A program made the position numbers and the translations under genes. A stretch of 35,695 nucleotides of DNA from CAZOHG01 sp964579725 (lineage in GTDB: Bacteria > Zhuqueibacterota > JdFR-76 > BMS3Abin05). Shown here piece by piece: positions 1 to 8,768 of the stretch. The first letter of the stretch is position 1, and each line of letters starts with the position of its first letter. The stretch is from the NCBI GenBank assembly GCA_964579725.1, contig CAZOHG010000036.1, forward strand, positions 1-35,695. The letters are read 5' to 3'. The notes beneath the pieces are model-generated. The model made no database searches, was not told where the DNA came from, and saw only the letters and a program-made list of their open reading frames with translations.

Positions 1-32
1 CTAGGTTGGGGGTTCGAGTCCCTCCTCCGGAG
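1..32 (+). tRNA. 3' end of a tRNA gene (5' part outside the window)
   Basis: Positions 8-12 and 20-24 form a five-pair T stem around a canonical T loop beginning TTCGAGTC (13-20). Positions 25-31 (CTCCGGA) would be the 3' strand of the acceptor stem and G32 the discriminator base. CCA is not encoded. AGGTT at 3-7 fits a short class I variable loop, so this is unlikely to be tRNA-Leu, -Ser or -Tyr. The anticodon is outside the window, so the isotype cannot be told. A terminator-like hairpin follows at once, as expected for the end of a tRNA transcript. Confidence 0.8.
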
Positions 33-37
33 CTGAG

Positions 38-64
38 AAGCCCCTTCACGAAAGGGGCTTTTTT
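38..64 (+). terminator. Intrinsic terminator after the tRNA
   Basis: Nine-base arms AAGCCCCTT (38-46) and AAGGGGCTT (52-60) enclose a 5-nt loop, and the second arm runs into a T tract. This is a classic rho-independent terminator for the tRNA transcript. It ends only about 22 nt before the M16 peptidase start codon, which leaves little room for a separate promoter. Confidence 0.85.
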
Positions 65-86
65 CATTTTACTGAAAGGGAGAAAC

Positions 87-2762
87 ATGACTTCGAAAAT
101 CGATTTTGACATTCCATTTCAAAAATTCGTGCTTCCAAACGGACTGACGCTTCTGGTTCACGAGGATCACAAAGCACCCATTGTAGCCGTCAATATTTGG
201 TACCACGTGGGTTCTAAAAACGAAAAGCCGGGAAAAACCGGTTTTGCGCATCTGTTTGAACACCTTATGTTCAACGGCAGCGAACATTTTAACGATGACT
301 ATTTTCAGGCAATGGAACGCATTGGAGCCACCGACCTAAACGGAACGACCAATCACGACCGCACCAATTATTTTCAAAATGTGCCCACTTCGGCTGTGGA
401 TGTCGCCCTTTGGCTGGAATCCGACCGAATGGGGTATCTTTTGGGTGCCATTGACCAGGCCAAATTGGACGAACAGCGCGGTGTAGTACAAAACGAAAAG
501 CGGCAAGGGGAAAATCAGCCCTACGGTAAGGTGGACGAACTTATTGCGCGCAGTACTTTTCCGGCCGGACATCCCTATTCCTGGACGGTCATCGGTTCCA
601 TGGAAGATTTAAACGCCGCTTCTTTAGAGGACGTGCGTGACTGGTTCCAAACCTACTACGGGGCGGCCAATGCCGTTTTGGTGGTCGCAGGCGATATTGA
701 CCCGGCTGTGGCCAAAGAAAAGGTGGAACACTATTTTGTGGCGATTCCACCCGGCCCACCCATTGCGCACTATGACAGATGGATTGCTCGCCGTACGGAG
801 GAGCAGCGAGAAATCATCGAAGACCGCGTCCCGCAGGCCAGAATGTACAAAGTGTGGAATATCCCGGAATTTGGTTCCCCGGAGGGAGACCTTCTCGATC
901 TAATCAGCGACGTGCTTGCCTCGGGAAAAACGTCGCGCTTGTACAAGCGCCTGGTTTACGACGATCAGGTCGCTACCAACGTGTACGCTTACGTGGATTT
1001 GCGAGAAATTGCGGGACAATTTTTTATCGTCGCCACGGCTAAACCCGGGGTTGCGCTTTCGATTGTCGAAGATGCGTTGAATGAAGAATTGGAGAAATTT
1101 TTCAGGGAAGGCCCTTCCGCCGCGGAAGTGGATCGCGTTCGAACCGGGTACTTTGCTCATTTTGTCCGCGGCATTGAACGGATTGGCGGCTTTGGCGGAA
1201 AATCGGACATTTTGGCCAAAAACCAGGTTTTTGTGGGGAATCCCTCTCATTACAAAATCACGTTAAATCGCGTCGAATCGGCCACACCCGAACTGCTTCA
1301 ACAAACCGCCCGTCATTGGCTTGGACAAGGGGTGTACACGCTGGAAGTCCATCCTTTTCCCAATTACACCACACTGAAAACTACTGTCGATCGGAGCAGA
1401 CTTCCCGAGGCGGGAGACCCGCCTGATGTCCGCTTCCCCAAATTGCAAAAAGCCATGCTTTCCAACGGTTTGAAAATCGTTTTGGCGGAAAGGCATAGCA
1501 TTCCGGTAGTTCACTTCAACCTCATGGTGGATGCCGGATTTTCTGCCGACCAATTTTCCCTTCCCGGCACAGCCAAACTGGCCATGGAAATGATAGACGA
1601 AGGGACCAAGCGCCGGAACGCCCTCCAAATTAGCGAAGAACTTGACCGCCTCGGCGCGCAATTGGGCACCGGTTCCAATCTGGACATGTCTTCGGTTTCA
1701 CTTTCGGCCTTGAAAAAGAATCTCGACGCCTCGCTCGACATTTTCGCCGATGTTATTCTGAACCCTGTTTTTCCCGAAACGGATTTTGTCCGCATTAAAA
1801 AAAATCAATTAGCGGCTATTCAACGCGAAAAAGTTACGCCTGTCCAAATGGCGCTTCGGGTTTTTCCACGCCTGTTGTACGGGGCCCATCATGCCTACGG
1901 AAATCCGCTGACCGGCTCGGGTACCGAAGATTCCGTTGAGAAAATCAGCCGTAAAAATCTGAAGGCGTTTCACCGAACCTGGTTCAAACCCAATAATGCC
2001 ACGCTCATTGTTGTCGGCGACACCACATTGGACGAAATCCTGCCGAAACTGGCAAGATTATTCGAAACCTGGGAAGAGGGAAGTGTGCCTCGAAAAAATA
2101 TTCAGCCCGTTTCTTTTCCACAAAAAACCGCCATTTATTTTTTACACCGGCCGGAAGCCCTTCAATCCATTCTTTTCGCCGGACATGTGGCGCCACCCAA
2201 AGCCAATCCCGACGAACCGGCCATTGAGACGTTTAACAATATTTTAGGGGGCACATTTACATCGCGCATTAATATGAATTTGCGGGAGGACAAACATTGG
2301 GCTTACGGCGCGTTTACTTTCCTGGTGGATGCCCGGGGCCAGCGGCCCTTCATTGGGTACGCCCCTGTGCAAACAGATAAAACCGCCGAGGCCATGCGGG
2401 AAATGTTAAAAGAATTTACCGACATTTTGACTTCCCGTCCAATCACCTTAGAGGAATTGGACAAAGTAAAGCGAAAACAAATTTTACAATTACCGGGAAC
2501 TTGGGAAACCATGGGGGCCGTGGCGTCGTCTATTGGCGAAATGGTCCAATTCGGATTGCCCGAGAATTATTTCGATCGCTACCCGCAAGAGATTCGCGCC
2601 TTGAATCTGGAAAAGGTGACCCGGGCCGCTAAAGAGGTTTTGCACCCCGACAAACTGGTGTGGGTGGTGGTCGGAGATCGAAAAACTGTTGAACCGACGG
2701 TGCGAGCATTAAATTGGGGAACAATTCATTTCATCGACGCGGATGGTCACCCGGTAGAATAG
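87..2762 (+). CDS. M16-family zinc metallopeptidase (pitrilysin/insulinase-like, two-domain)
   Basis: This is an 891-residue protein made of two M16 halves in one chain. The first half carries the inverted zinc motif H55-L-F-E58-H59, with the downstream zinc ligand E137 in a VVQNEK context. The second half starts near residue 450 with the same fold opening (LSNGLKIVLAERH) but lacks HxxEH, so it is the non-catalytic partner that closes the chamber, as in other fused M16 enzymes. Such enzymes degrade peptides. I see no signal peptide, although many bacterial relatives are exported, so this one may work in the cytoplasm. The ATG at 87 is chosen because AAAGGGAG lies just upstream at 75-82 and because earlier in-frame sequence would be translated from the tRNA. 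A hairpin at 2782-2803 closes the gene. Confidence 0.93.
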   Translation: MTSKIDFDIPFQKFVLPNGLTLLVHEDHKAPIVAVNIWYHVGSKNEKPGKTGFAHLFEHLMFNGSEHFNDDYFQAMERIGATDLNGTTNHDRTNYFQNVPTSAVDVALWLESDRMGYLLGAIDQAKLDEQRGVVQNEKRQGENQPYGKVDELIARSTFPAGHPYSWTVIGSMEDLNAASLEDVRDWFQTYYGAANAVLVVAGDIDPAVAKEKVEHYFVAIPPGPPIAHYDRWIARRTEEQREIIEDRVPQARMYKVWNIPEFGSPEGDLLDLISDVLASGKTSRLYKRLVYDDQVATNVYAYVDLREIAGQFFIVATAKPGVALSIVEDALNEELEKFFREGPSAAEVDRVRTGYFAHFVRGIERIGGFGGKSDILAKNQVFVGNPSHYKITLNRVESATPELLQQTARHWLGQGVYTLEVHPFPNYTTLKTTVDRSRLPEAGDPPDVRFPKLQKAMLSNGLKIVLAERHSIPVVHFNLMVDAGFSADQFSLPGTAKLAMEMIDEGTKRRNALQISEELDRLGAQLGTGSNLDMSSVSLSALKKNLDASLDIFADVILNPVFPETDFVRIKKNQLAAIQREKVTPVQMALRVFPRLLYGAHHAYGNPLTGSGTEDSVEKISRKNLKAFHRTWFKPNNATLIVVGDTTLDEILPKLARLFETWEEGSVPRKNIQPVSFPQKTAIYFLHRPEALQSILFAGHVAPPKANPDEPAIETFNNILGGTFTSRINMNLREDKHWAYGAFTFLVDARGQRPFIGYAPVQTDKTAEAMREMLKEFTDILTSRPITLEELDKVKRKQILQLPGTWETMGAVASSIGEMVQFGLPENYFDRYPQEIRALNLEKVTRAAKEVLHPDKLVWVVVGDRKTVEPTVRALNWGTIHFIDADGHPVE

Positions 2763-2781
2763 CGCCACGCAGGAACAATTT

Positions 2782-2816
2782 GGCGGAAACAGCAATTTCC
2801 GCCCGATTTATTTTGT
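2782..2816 (+). terminator. Probable intrinsic terminator of the M16 peptidase gene
   Basis: Perfect eight-base arms GGCGGAAA (2782-2789) and TTTCCGCC (2796-2803) enclose a 6-nt loop, followed by the T-rich stretch CGATTTATTTTG. It starts about 20 nt after the peptidase stop codon. The T tract is interrupted, so termination may be incomplete. Confidence 0.65.
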
Positions 2817-2842
2817 CCCTTTAAAGCTTGTCCGTTAGCGGC

Positions 2843-2877
2843 ATTCGCTTTTCTTCGGGGCGCGTCCCCAAGCGAAT
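2843..2877. repeat. Bulged inverted repeat between convergent genes
   Basis: Arms ATTCGCTT (2843-2850) and AAGCGAAT (2870-2877) flank an inner GGGG/CCCC stem (2857-2860 with 2866-2869) and leave a 6-nt bulge on one side. It lies between the convergent M16 and DUF6125-like genes and could stall either transcript. Neither side has a T tract, so I do not call it a terminator. Confidence 0.4.
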
Positions 2878-2931
2878 TGAATTAACCCCTTTGAGAGGTT
2901 GTCGGCAAAAACGGCTGCTTCGCTTGAAAAT

Positions 2932-3486
2932 CTATTCCGCTACACGGGATTTTTCTTTTCCATCCACTAAAATTCGACATGCCTTGGCACCGCGCCCAAT
3001 GGCTTCGGGGATTTGGCACGTCCATTGAAAATCCGGCAACAAAACACTGAGCCAGGTCGGCCAGAGGCGCTCACAAGCCACACAGGGTTGGTCGGTTCGG
3101 GCAAGGCCGGCTTTCATTGCCCCTTCTACCGCGGGGCAACGCCAAACGGAAATCTCCAAGTGCTGTGCGTTTGTGACGTTCAGATCTGCGCGAATGCGAT
3201 TTCCTCCGAACAATTCACTGTAAGCTTCCATGATCGCAACGGCCTGTTCCAAATTTTCGGCCCGTTTCAACCCCAACTCCCGCAAAAATTCGCGCATTTC
3301 AATTCTGGCAAAACTGGTTCGGACACGGGCATTTTGTTCAATCGCTTTGTCCAATCCAATGGCTTGAACCGTTTTTAAAAACCACTGCCCGTCCCAGGCC
3401 AACAGCAATCGCGAAAGCATGGCTATTTTATTTTGGCAAGGAATTTTTTCCAACAGCGCCTTTTTCTCACGTGTTCGATCTGACAT
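2932..3486 (-). CDS. DUF6125 / ATC-hydrolase-like protein of unknown function
   Basis: This is a 184-residue soluble protein with no signal peptide or membrane segment. The early stretch WDGQWFLKTVQAIGLDKAI resembles the start of DUF6125-type proteins. The C-terminal half has a C-P-A-V-E-x-A-M-K-A-G pattern and further cysteines (PCVAC, WTC, GAKAC), recalling the L-2-amino-thiazoline-4-carboxylate hydrolase-like fold. The family assignment rests on pattern memory alone. The cysteine spacing could suit metal or cofactor binding, but no catalytic role can be claimed. AGAGG sits at a workable distance before the ATG. It is the last gene of the minus-strand run, 89 nt after rluD, and may be co-transcribed with it. 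Confidence 0.7.
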   Translation of the reverse strand: MSDRTREKKALLEKIPCQNKIAMLSRLLLAWDGQWFLKTVQAIGLDKAIEQNARVRTSFARIEMREFLRELGLKRAENLEQAVAIMEAYSELFGGNRIRADLNVTNAQHLEISVWRCPAVEGAMKAGLARTDQPCVACERLWPTWLSVLLPDFQWTCQIPEAIGRGAKACRILVDGKEKSRVAE

Positions 3487-3575
3487 TTGGTTCGCCTCTG
3501 TATTTTTCTTTCAAGCCACGGTTTATCCGGATATTTCGTGTTCGTTGAGCCTGTTCTGTTTTTCAGCCGCACCGG

Positions 3576-4577
3576 TTAGGGGGAAGATTGGCCATTGGGC
3601 GCCAACTTTCGGTAATACGCACGAGCCCGTGCCAAAAGCGTGTCCATGTCCTCCGGCAAGTCGGACTCAAAACGCAAGCGCTCGTGTGTGTGGGGGTGCT
3701 CAAATCCCAGCGTGCGGGCGTGGAGGGCCTGGCGGGGCATCATTTCAAGGTAAGTTGCCGCAATTTTTCGTTCGGCAGCCGTCAGGGCTCCCAATCGTCT
3801 GTTGCGCCCGCCGTAGGGAGAATCCCCCAAAACAGGGTGACCGATGTGAGCCATGTGTACGCGAATCTGGTGCGTGCGTCCTGTGCCAAGTTTCAATTTG
3901 ACCAAAGAAAGCAGGTACAACCGCTCCTGCGTTTCGTAAGTGGTAATGGCCAATTTCCCGCCCTCTTTTAGAACGGCCATTTTTTTACGATTCGTCGGAC
4001 TACGGCCGATTTGCGTTTCGATTCTTCCGGAACGCGGGCTGGGCACCCCCCAAACCAGCGCCCAGTACTCCCGGTCAATGGTGCGTAAAGAAAACTGCTC
4101 CGAAAGTTTACGGTGGGTGTAGTCATCTTTGGCCACGACCAAAAGCCCGGACGTGTCTTTGTCCAGACGGTGAACAATGCCCGGGCGCAGCTCGCCGCCA
4201 ATTCCGGACAAATCGCGGCAATGGTACAGCAGAGCGTTTACCAAGGTTCCGGTAAAATGCCCCACTGCGGGATGCACCACCAAACCAGCGGGTTTGTTCA
4301 CCACCAATAAATAGCGGTCTTCGTACACAATGTTCAGGGGGATATTTTCAGGAGCCATTTCGTATTTTTTCGGCGGCGGAATGAGCACTTCAATACGGTC
4401 TCCGGGAGTCACCAAATAGCTGGCCTTCTCCGGCGTTTCATTGACCAAGACCTTCTGGGCTTCGATTAAACGCTGAAAGTAGGCACGTGAAAAGTGCCCG
4501 ATTTCGCGCGTCAAAAAGACGTCTAACCGTTCTTTCTCTTTTTTGGGAGGAATCAGAATTTCCCGACGGTCTTCCAT
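3576..4577 (-). CDS. rluD: Ribosomal large subunit pseudouridine synthase, RluD family
   Basis: This 333-residue enzyme of the RsuA/RluA superfamily converts specific uridines in 23S rRNA to pseudouridine. Residues 15-65 form an S4 RNA-binding domain (KERLDVFLTREIGHFSR). The catalytic core holds the family signature H136-R-L-D-K-D-T-S-G144 with the nucleophile D139, preceded by NKPAGLVVHP. Length and domain order match RluD rather than the S4-less RluA/RluC variants, but the exact target uridines cannot be read from sequence. It begins 9 nt after the lspA stop codon, so the two are almost certainly translated from one mRNA. The lspA-rluD pairing is common in bacteria. Confidence 0.93.
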   Translation of the reverse strand: MEDRREILIPPKKEKERLDVFLTREIGHFSRAYFQRLIEAQKVLVNETPEKASYLVTPGDRIEVLIPPPKKYEMAPENIPLNIVYEDRYLLVVNKPAGLVVHPAVGHFTGTLVNALLYHCRDLSGIGGELRPGIVHRLDKDTSGLLVVAKDDYTHRKLSEQFSLRTIDREYWALVWGVPSPRSGRIETQIGRSPTNRKKMAVLKEGGKLAITTYETQERLYLLSLVKLKLGTGRTHQIRVHMAHIGHPVLGDSPYGGRNRRLGALTAAERKIAATYLEMMPRQALHARTLGFEHPHTHERLRFESDLPEDMDTLLARARAYYRKLAPNGQSSP

Positions 4578-4586
4578 TTTGGAAAA

Positions 4587-5102
4587 TTATTCGACAGGGA
4601 AATGAGGTTCTGCGCGCCGCTTTTCGGAAAGATGTTCCGACTCTTTTGTGGTAAGAATGGCTGTAATAAGTAAAATCATGCCGATGCTGACGGCGGCATC
4701 GGCCACGTTGAACACGTACCACCGAAGTGAGCCAATGCCCACATCGATAAAATCGACCACTGCACCGGAAAAAACCCGATCAATGAGATTTCCAATGGCT
4801 CCACCCAAAATAAGGGCCAGGGAAATCCGCACGACCGGTTTGTTGCCCCGTGCTTTGAACAAATAGGCCAAAATAACCAGGCTGGCCAAAAGCGAAAAAA
4901 CGGTAAAAACCAACCGATTTCCGATTTGAATACCAAACGCCATTCCGGTATTTTGAATGTACGTGTACCGTACAAAATCACCCAGAATTTTTTCCGAATG
5001 CCCCAAGATCATGAATTTCTTGGTTAAAATTTTGGTTGTCTGATCCAAGAACACAATAAAAAGGGAGAGCGAAAGCATTCGCCAATCTATTTTAAATTTC
5101 AT
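4587..5102 (-). CDS. lspA: Lipoprotein signal peptidase (signal peptidase II)
   Basis: This 171-residue inner-membrane aspartic protease removes the signal peptide from diacylglyceryl prolipoproteins. Four hydrophobic segments are visible (about 10-24, 62-83, 93-107 and 130-149). The catalytic aspartates are D117 in VVDFID and D135 in FNVAD, and the conserved QNTGMAFG and GNLIDR motifs are present. Two proteins in this window carry lipoprotein-like signal peptides (the DUF3748 and phosphoesterase proteins), so substrates exist nearby. The ribosome-binding site before the ATG is weak. The gene lies 81 nt after dksA and 9 nt before rluD, and a hairpin in the dksA-lspA gap could tune read-through. 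Confidence 0.95.
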   Translation of the reverse strand: MKFKIDWRMLSLSLFIVFLDQTTKILTKKFMILGHSEKILGDFVRYTYIQNTGMAFGIQIGNRLVFTVFSLLASLVILAYLFKARGNKPVVRISLALILGGAIGNLIDRVFSGAVVDFIDVGIGSLRWYVFNVADAAVSIGMILLITAILTTKESEHLSEKRRAEPHFPVE

Positions 5103-5140
5103 GTGTCGTCAACACCCGTCCTATTTAATCTGAAAAAATG

Positions 5141-5164
5141 GCCTCTCGTCTTGAGGGGCTTTTT
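5141..5164. terminator. Possible bidirectional terminator or attenuator between dksA and lspA
   Basis: Seven-base arms GCCTCTC (5141-5147) and GAGGGGC (5153-5159) pair with one wobble on the plus strand; on the minus-strand RNA that pair becomes a C/A mismatch. T tracts flank it in both directions (T run at 5160-5164, A run at 5133-5138). Lying between dksA and lspA, it may partly terminate the upstream transcript. Leaky termination is more likely than a full stop, because the downstream genes show no obvious promoter. Confidence 0.4.
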
Positions 5165-5183
5165 CAATCGCACTAAATTTTAC

Positions 5184-5564
5184 TTAATCTTCTTTGGATT
5201 GTTCCTCTTTCGACTTGCAGGCGATGCACAGTCGGGCGTGAGGCACGACCTCCAGGCGTTCTTTGCTAATGGGCTTGCCACACTCCTGACACAGACCGTA
5301 CGTGCCTTTGTCAATGCGCTCCAAAGCGCGGTCAATGTGGTAAATGAGTCGATCTTCACGGTAGGCAAACATAAAGGCCTTTTCCCGCTCAATGGCGTCG
5401 GTTCCCTGGTCGGCCATGTGAAAATTGTACGCCGAATTTTCCCCACTGGATTCCTTCATCGTGTCCTTAAAGGAGTTTTCCTTTATGTAATTGATCTCCT
5501 TGACCAATTCTTCGCGCTTCTTTAAAAGAAGCTGTCGGTAATGTTCCAATTCCTTTTTTGTCAT
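5184..5564 (-). CDS. DksA/TraR-family C4 zinc-finger regulator
   Basis: This 126-residue protein has a helical coiled-coil N-terminal part (about 1-88) and a C-terminal zinc finger, C92-x2-C95-x17-C113-x2-C116, the canonical DksA/TraR spacing. Family members insert the coiled coil into the RNA polymerase secondary channel, and true DksA acts with ppGpp. The coiled-coil tip here reads ADQGTDA rather than the DxxDxA of E. coli DksA, so it is safer to call it a family member than DksA itself. AGGAG lies about 8 nt before the ATG. It sits between ileS and lspA, 66 nt after ileS, inside the minus-strand run, an arrangement seen in several phyla. Confidence 0.9.
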   Translation of the reverse strand: MTKKELEHYRQLLLKKREELVKEINYIKENSFKDTMKESSGENSAYNFHMADQGTDAIEREKAFMFAYREDRLIYHIDRALERIDKGTYGLCQECGKPISKERLEVVPHARLCIACKSKEEQSKED

Positions 5565-5630
5565 CGGTCACTCCTAACCCGCCTTGGACGGAATTTTACT
5601 TTACTTTGCCTGATTGGTTTGGCCCAAAAA

Positions 5631-8600
5631 TCAGGTCTCTTTTCGAATGGCAATGGTTACCGGTTCGCCGTTGAGTTTCCACTCCCGACGAAAATCCCCG
5701 TCTACGCGATCCGGAACAATTTCAATTGCAAGGGTTTCGTTTTTAATATAGTCGGCTTGTTTTTGAATAGCTTGACGCACTTTTTCCGTGCCTTTGTACG
5801 CAATGGAAATGCGATCCAGCACGTCGAAGCCCGCTTCTTTGCGCATATTTTGCACGCGATTAATAAATTCCCGCGCAAGGCCCTCGGCAGCCAATTCGTC
5901 CGTCAGGTGGATGTCCAAAGCCACCGTAAAGTCGTCTTCCACCGCCACCGCAAATTCATCCCGATTTTCCTGAAGAATTTCCACATCCTCCCGCTTGATT
6001 TCCACCTCGCGACCTTCCAGAGCAATTTTCTCGCTGCCGGTTTCGACCAATCGCTGAATCGATTTTTCAGGTAGATTGGAAATTATTTCCGCCACCTTTT
6101 TTACCTCTTTTCCGAATTTGGGCCCTAAGGACTTAAAATTGGGCTTGGCTTTTTGTACCCACAACGCCGAGGGGTCGTCCACAAATTGAATCTCTTTTAC
6201 ATTCACTTCTTCTTGAACAATGGCGGCCATTAGGGGCAGTCCTTCGCGGACAGCTTTGGATTTGGTGTACACCAAAATGCGCTGCAACGGCTGGCGCACT
6301 TTAATCCCAACTTCATTGCGAATGGAGCGCACGGCGCTCACCACCTTACGCACAGCGTCCATGTGAACCTCGAGCGCCTGATCCCGAAAACGGTGCGCTT
6401 GGGCTTGCGGTGCAGGGAATTCAGCCAAGTGCACGCTTTCAAAGGGCTCTTTCCCCACTGAATTTAAATTCTGGTAGATGTCTTCCGGCAAAAACGGGGC
6501 AAAGGGAGCCATTAGTTTTGCCACTGTGAGCAAAACTTCGTAAAGGGTTTGGTAGGCCGAGAGCTTGTCCGGACCCATTTCTGACTTCCAAAACCGGCGG
6601 CGGCTCCGGCGCACGTACCAATTGGACACATCTTCCACCACAAAATCCGAAATGGCTCGGGCGGCTTTCGTTACATCGTAGCGTTCGAGATACTCATGAA
6701 CCTGCCCTACCAGGCGATTTCGCGTTGACAAAATCCAGCGGTCAATTTCGGGGCGATCTGTCTCCGGAATTCGTTCCTCTTTGTAATGAAAATGGTCAAT
6801 ATTGGCGTACAGCACAAAAAAGGCGTACACATTGACCAGCGTTCCGTAGAATTTCTTCTGAACCTCCCGTACGCCGTTCGGATCGAACCGGGTGGGCGTC
6901 CAGGGAGGGCTGACCGTCAGCAGGTACCAGCGAAGAGGGTCCGCACCGTTTCGTTCCAAAACCTCAAAGGGATTGACGGCATTCCCCTTGCTTTTGCTCA
7001 TTTTCTGGCCTTCTTTGTCCAGAATTAATTCAATTGAGAGCACGGTTTTATAAGCGGGCTGGTCAAAAAGCAAGGTGGAAATGGCCAAAAGGGAATAAAA
7101 CCACCCGCGGGTTTGGTCGATTCCTTCCGAAATGAAATCGGCAGGGAAATTGCGTTTGAAAACCTCCTGATTTTCAAATGGGTAATGCCACTGAGCGTAG
7201 GGCATGCTGCCCGAATCGAACCAGACGTCAATCACCTCAGGCTCGCGCTTCATCGTCCCGCCGCATTTCGGACACGACCACGTGATTGCGTCGATGTACG
7301 GTTTGTGCAAATCTTCAATGGACTCTTTGCCGGAGCGCTGAAGTAGTTCCTCCACACTTCCGATGGAATCGGCGTGGCCGCATTTTTCGCATTTCCAGAT
7401 ATTGAGCGGCGTTCCCCAGAAGCGATCCCGTGAAAGCGCCCAATCCACGTTGTTATTCAGCCATTCGCCGAAGCGCCCCTCTCCCACTTCGCGGGGAATC
7501 CAGCGGATTTTCTTGTTGTTTTCGATCAAACGGTCTTTGTACGCCGTTGTGCGCACATACCAGGATTTTTTGGCGTAGTACAAAAGCGGCGTGCCGCAAC
7601 GCCAGCAATGCGGGTAACTGTGCGTGACGATTTCACTTTTGTACAAAATGCCCCTCTCCCGAAGATTTTCAATGATTTCCGGATCAGCCTTTTTGACAAA
7701 TTCTCCGGCAAAAAGAGTCACTTCCTGCGTAAACCGGCCGCTTTTGTCCACGGGTTGAAGCGTCGGTAAACCGTATTTTTGGCCTACTTTGTAGTCGTCT
7801 TCCCCGAAGGCCGGGGCAATGTGCACAATGCCCGTTCCGTCTTCCGTGGTCACAAAATCGGCTTCCACTACGTAATATGCCTTCTTTTTTGGCTTCAGAA
7901 ACGTGAAAATCGGTTCGTAGGCCATTCCCGCCAACTCGCTTCCCTTTTTCTTCTCGAGAATTTCGTAATCTCCCTCAAGAACGGACAGGCGCGGCTCAGC
8001 CAGAATGAGCTCTTCGTTCTTTTGTCGGATTTTCACGTAATCCACCTCCGGGTGAACAGCCAGCGCCACATTGGAAATAAGCGTCCACGGCGTCGTCGTC
8101 CACACCAGAAAAGAGGTGTTGGGCGCACCCTTGACTTTCATCCGGACGTAAACCGAGGGGTCGGACACTTCTTTGTAGCCCAACGAAACTTCGTGACTGG
8201 AAAGTGCCGTTTCGCAGCGGGGGCAGTACGGAATGATTTTGTGCCCCTCGTACATGAGGTTTTTCTTAAAAAATTGGTTCAGAATCCACCAGACGGTCTC
8301 GATGTATTCGTTCTTGTACGTAATGTACGGATGTTCTAAATCGACCCAGTAGCCGATTCGGCGGGTCATTTCATCCCATTCCTTTTTGTACCGAAAAACA
8401 TTCTCTTTGCATTTTTGGTTGAATTTTTCGACCCCGTACTCCAAAATTTGCTCTTTGCCGTCAATGCCAAGCTCTTTTTCCACTTCAATTTCCACGGGAA
8501 GGCCGTGGGTGTCCCAGCCGGCTTTCCGCTCCACCCGGTAACCCTGCATGGTTTTAAAGCGGCAGACAAAATCCTTAATCGTACGCGAAATGACGTGGTG

Positions 8601-8768
8601 AATACCCGGTTTGCCGTTCGCCGTAGGCGGCCCCTCGTAGAAGACGAAATTTTTTTGGGGATCGCGAGATTCAACGGATTTTTCAAAAATGTGGTTTTGT
8701 TCCCAGAATCTTAAAACACGCTTTTCCAATTCCGGGAAATTTAACTGGCTTGGAACTTCCTTAAACAC
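5631..8768 (-). CDS. ileS: Isoleucyl-tRNA synthetase, type 2 (eukaryote-like)
   Basis: This 1045-residue class I synthetase charges tRNA-Ile. The HIGH-like motif appears as G55-I-H-H58 after PPTANGKP, a form typical of type-2 IleRS, and the KMSKS loop is exact at 589-593. Four CxxC pairs are visible (182-185, 388-391, 460-463 and 499-502). The editing domain lies around 200-390 (VWTTTPWTL). The C-terminal anticodon-binding region and a long extra C-terminal domain account for the greater length over type-1 enzymes (about 930 residues). Type-2 enzymes are as a class poorly inhibited by mupirocin, so natural tolerance is likely. The 291-nt leader shows no T-box motif, so control of that kind is not supported. 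Confidence 0.96.
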   Translation of the reverse strand: MFKEVPSQLNFPELEKRVLRFWEQNHIFEKSVESRDPQKNFVFYEGPPTANGKPGIHHVISRTIKDFVCRFKTMQGYRVERKAGWDTHGLPVEIEVEKELGIDGKEQILEYGVEKFNQKCKENVFRYKKEWDEMTRRIGYWVDLEHPYITYKNEYIETVWWILNQFFKKNLMYEGHKIIPYCPRCETALSSHEVSLGYKEVSDPSVYVRMKVKGAPNTSFLVWTTTPWTLISNVALAVHPEVDYVKIRQKNEELILAEPRLSVLEGDYEILEKKKGSELAGMAYEPIFTFLKPKKKAYYVVEADFVTTEDGTGIVHIAPAFGEDDYKVGQKYGLPTLQPVDKSGRFTQEVTLFAGEFVKKADPEIIENLRERGILYKSEIVTHSYPHCWRCGTPLLYYAKKSWYVRTTAYKDRLIENNKKIRWIPREVGEGRFGEWLNNNVDWALSRDRFWGTPLNIWKCEKCGHADSIGSVEELLQRSGKESIEDLHKPYIDAITWSCPKCGGTMKREPEVIDVWFDSGSMPYAQWHYPFENQEVFKRNFPADFISEGIDQTRGWFYSLLAISTLLFDQPAYKTVLSIELILDKEGQKMSKSKGNAVNPFEVLERNGADPLRWYLLTVSPPWTPTRFDPNGVREVQKKFYGTLVNVYAFFVLYANIDHFHYKEERIPETDRPEIDRWILSTRNRLVGQVHEYLERYDVTKAARAISDFVVEDVSNWYVRRSRRRFWKSEMGPDKLSAYQTLYEVLLTVAKLMAPFAPFLPEDIYQNLNSVGKEPFESVHLAEFPAPQAQAHRFRDQALEVHMDAVRKVVSAVRSIRNEVGIKVRQPLQRILVYTKSKAVREGLPLMAAIVQEEVNVKEIQFVDDPSALWVQKAKPNFKSLGPKFGKEVKKVAEIISNLPEKSIQRLVETGSEKIALEGREVEIKREDVEILQENRDEFAVAVEDDFTVALDIHLTDELAAEGLAREFINRVQNMRKEAGFDVLDRISIAYKGTEKVRQAIQKQADYIKNETLAIEIVPDRVDGDFRREWKLNGEPVTIAIRKET

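Noticed and set aside
3013..3378. Long plus-strand frame opposite the DUF6125-like gene
   Set aside because: Its composition is that of an antisense shadow, and the minus-strand frame has the ribosome-binding site and family motifs.
5541..6074. Long plus-strand frame opposite the 3' end of ileS
   Set aside because: It is fully covered by the well-supported IleRS coding sequence and shows no domain.
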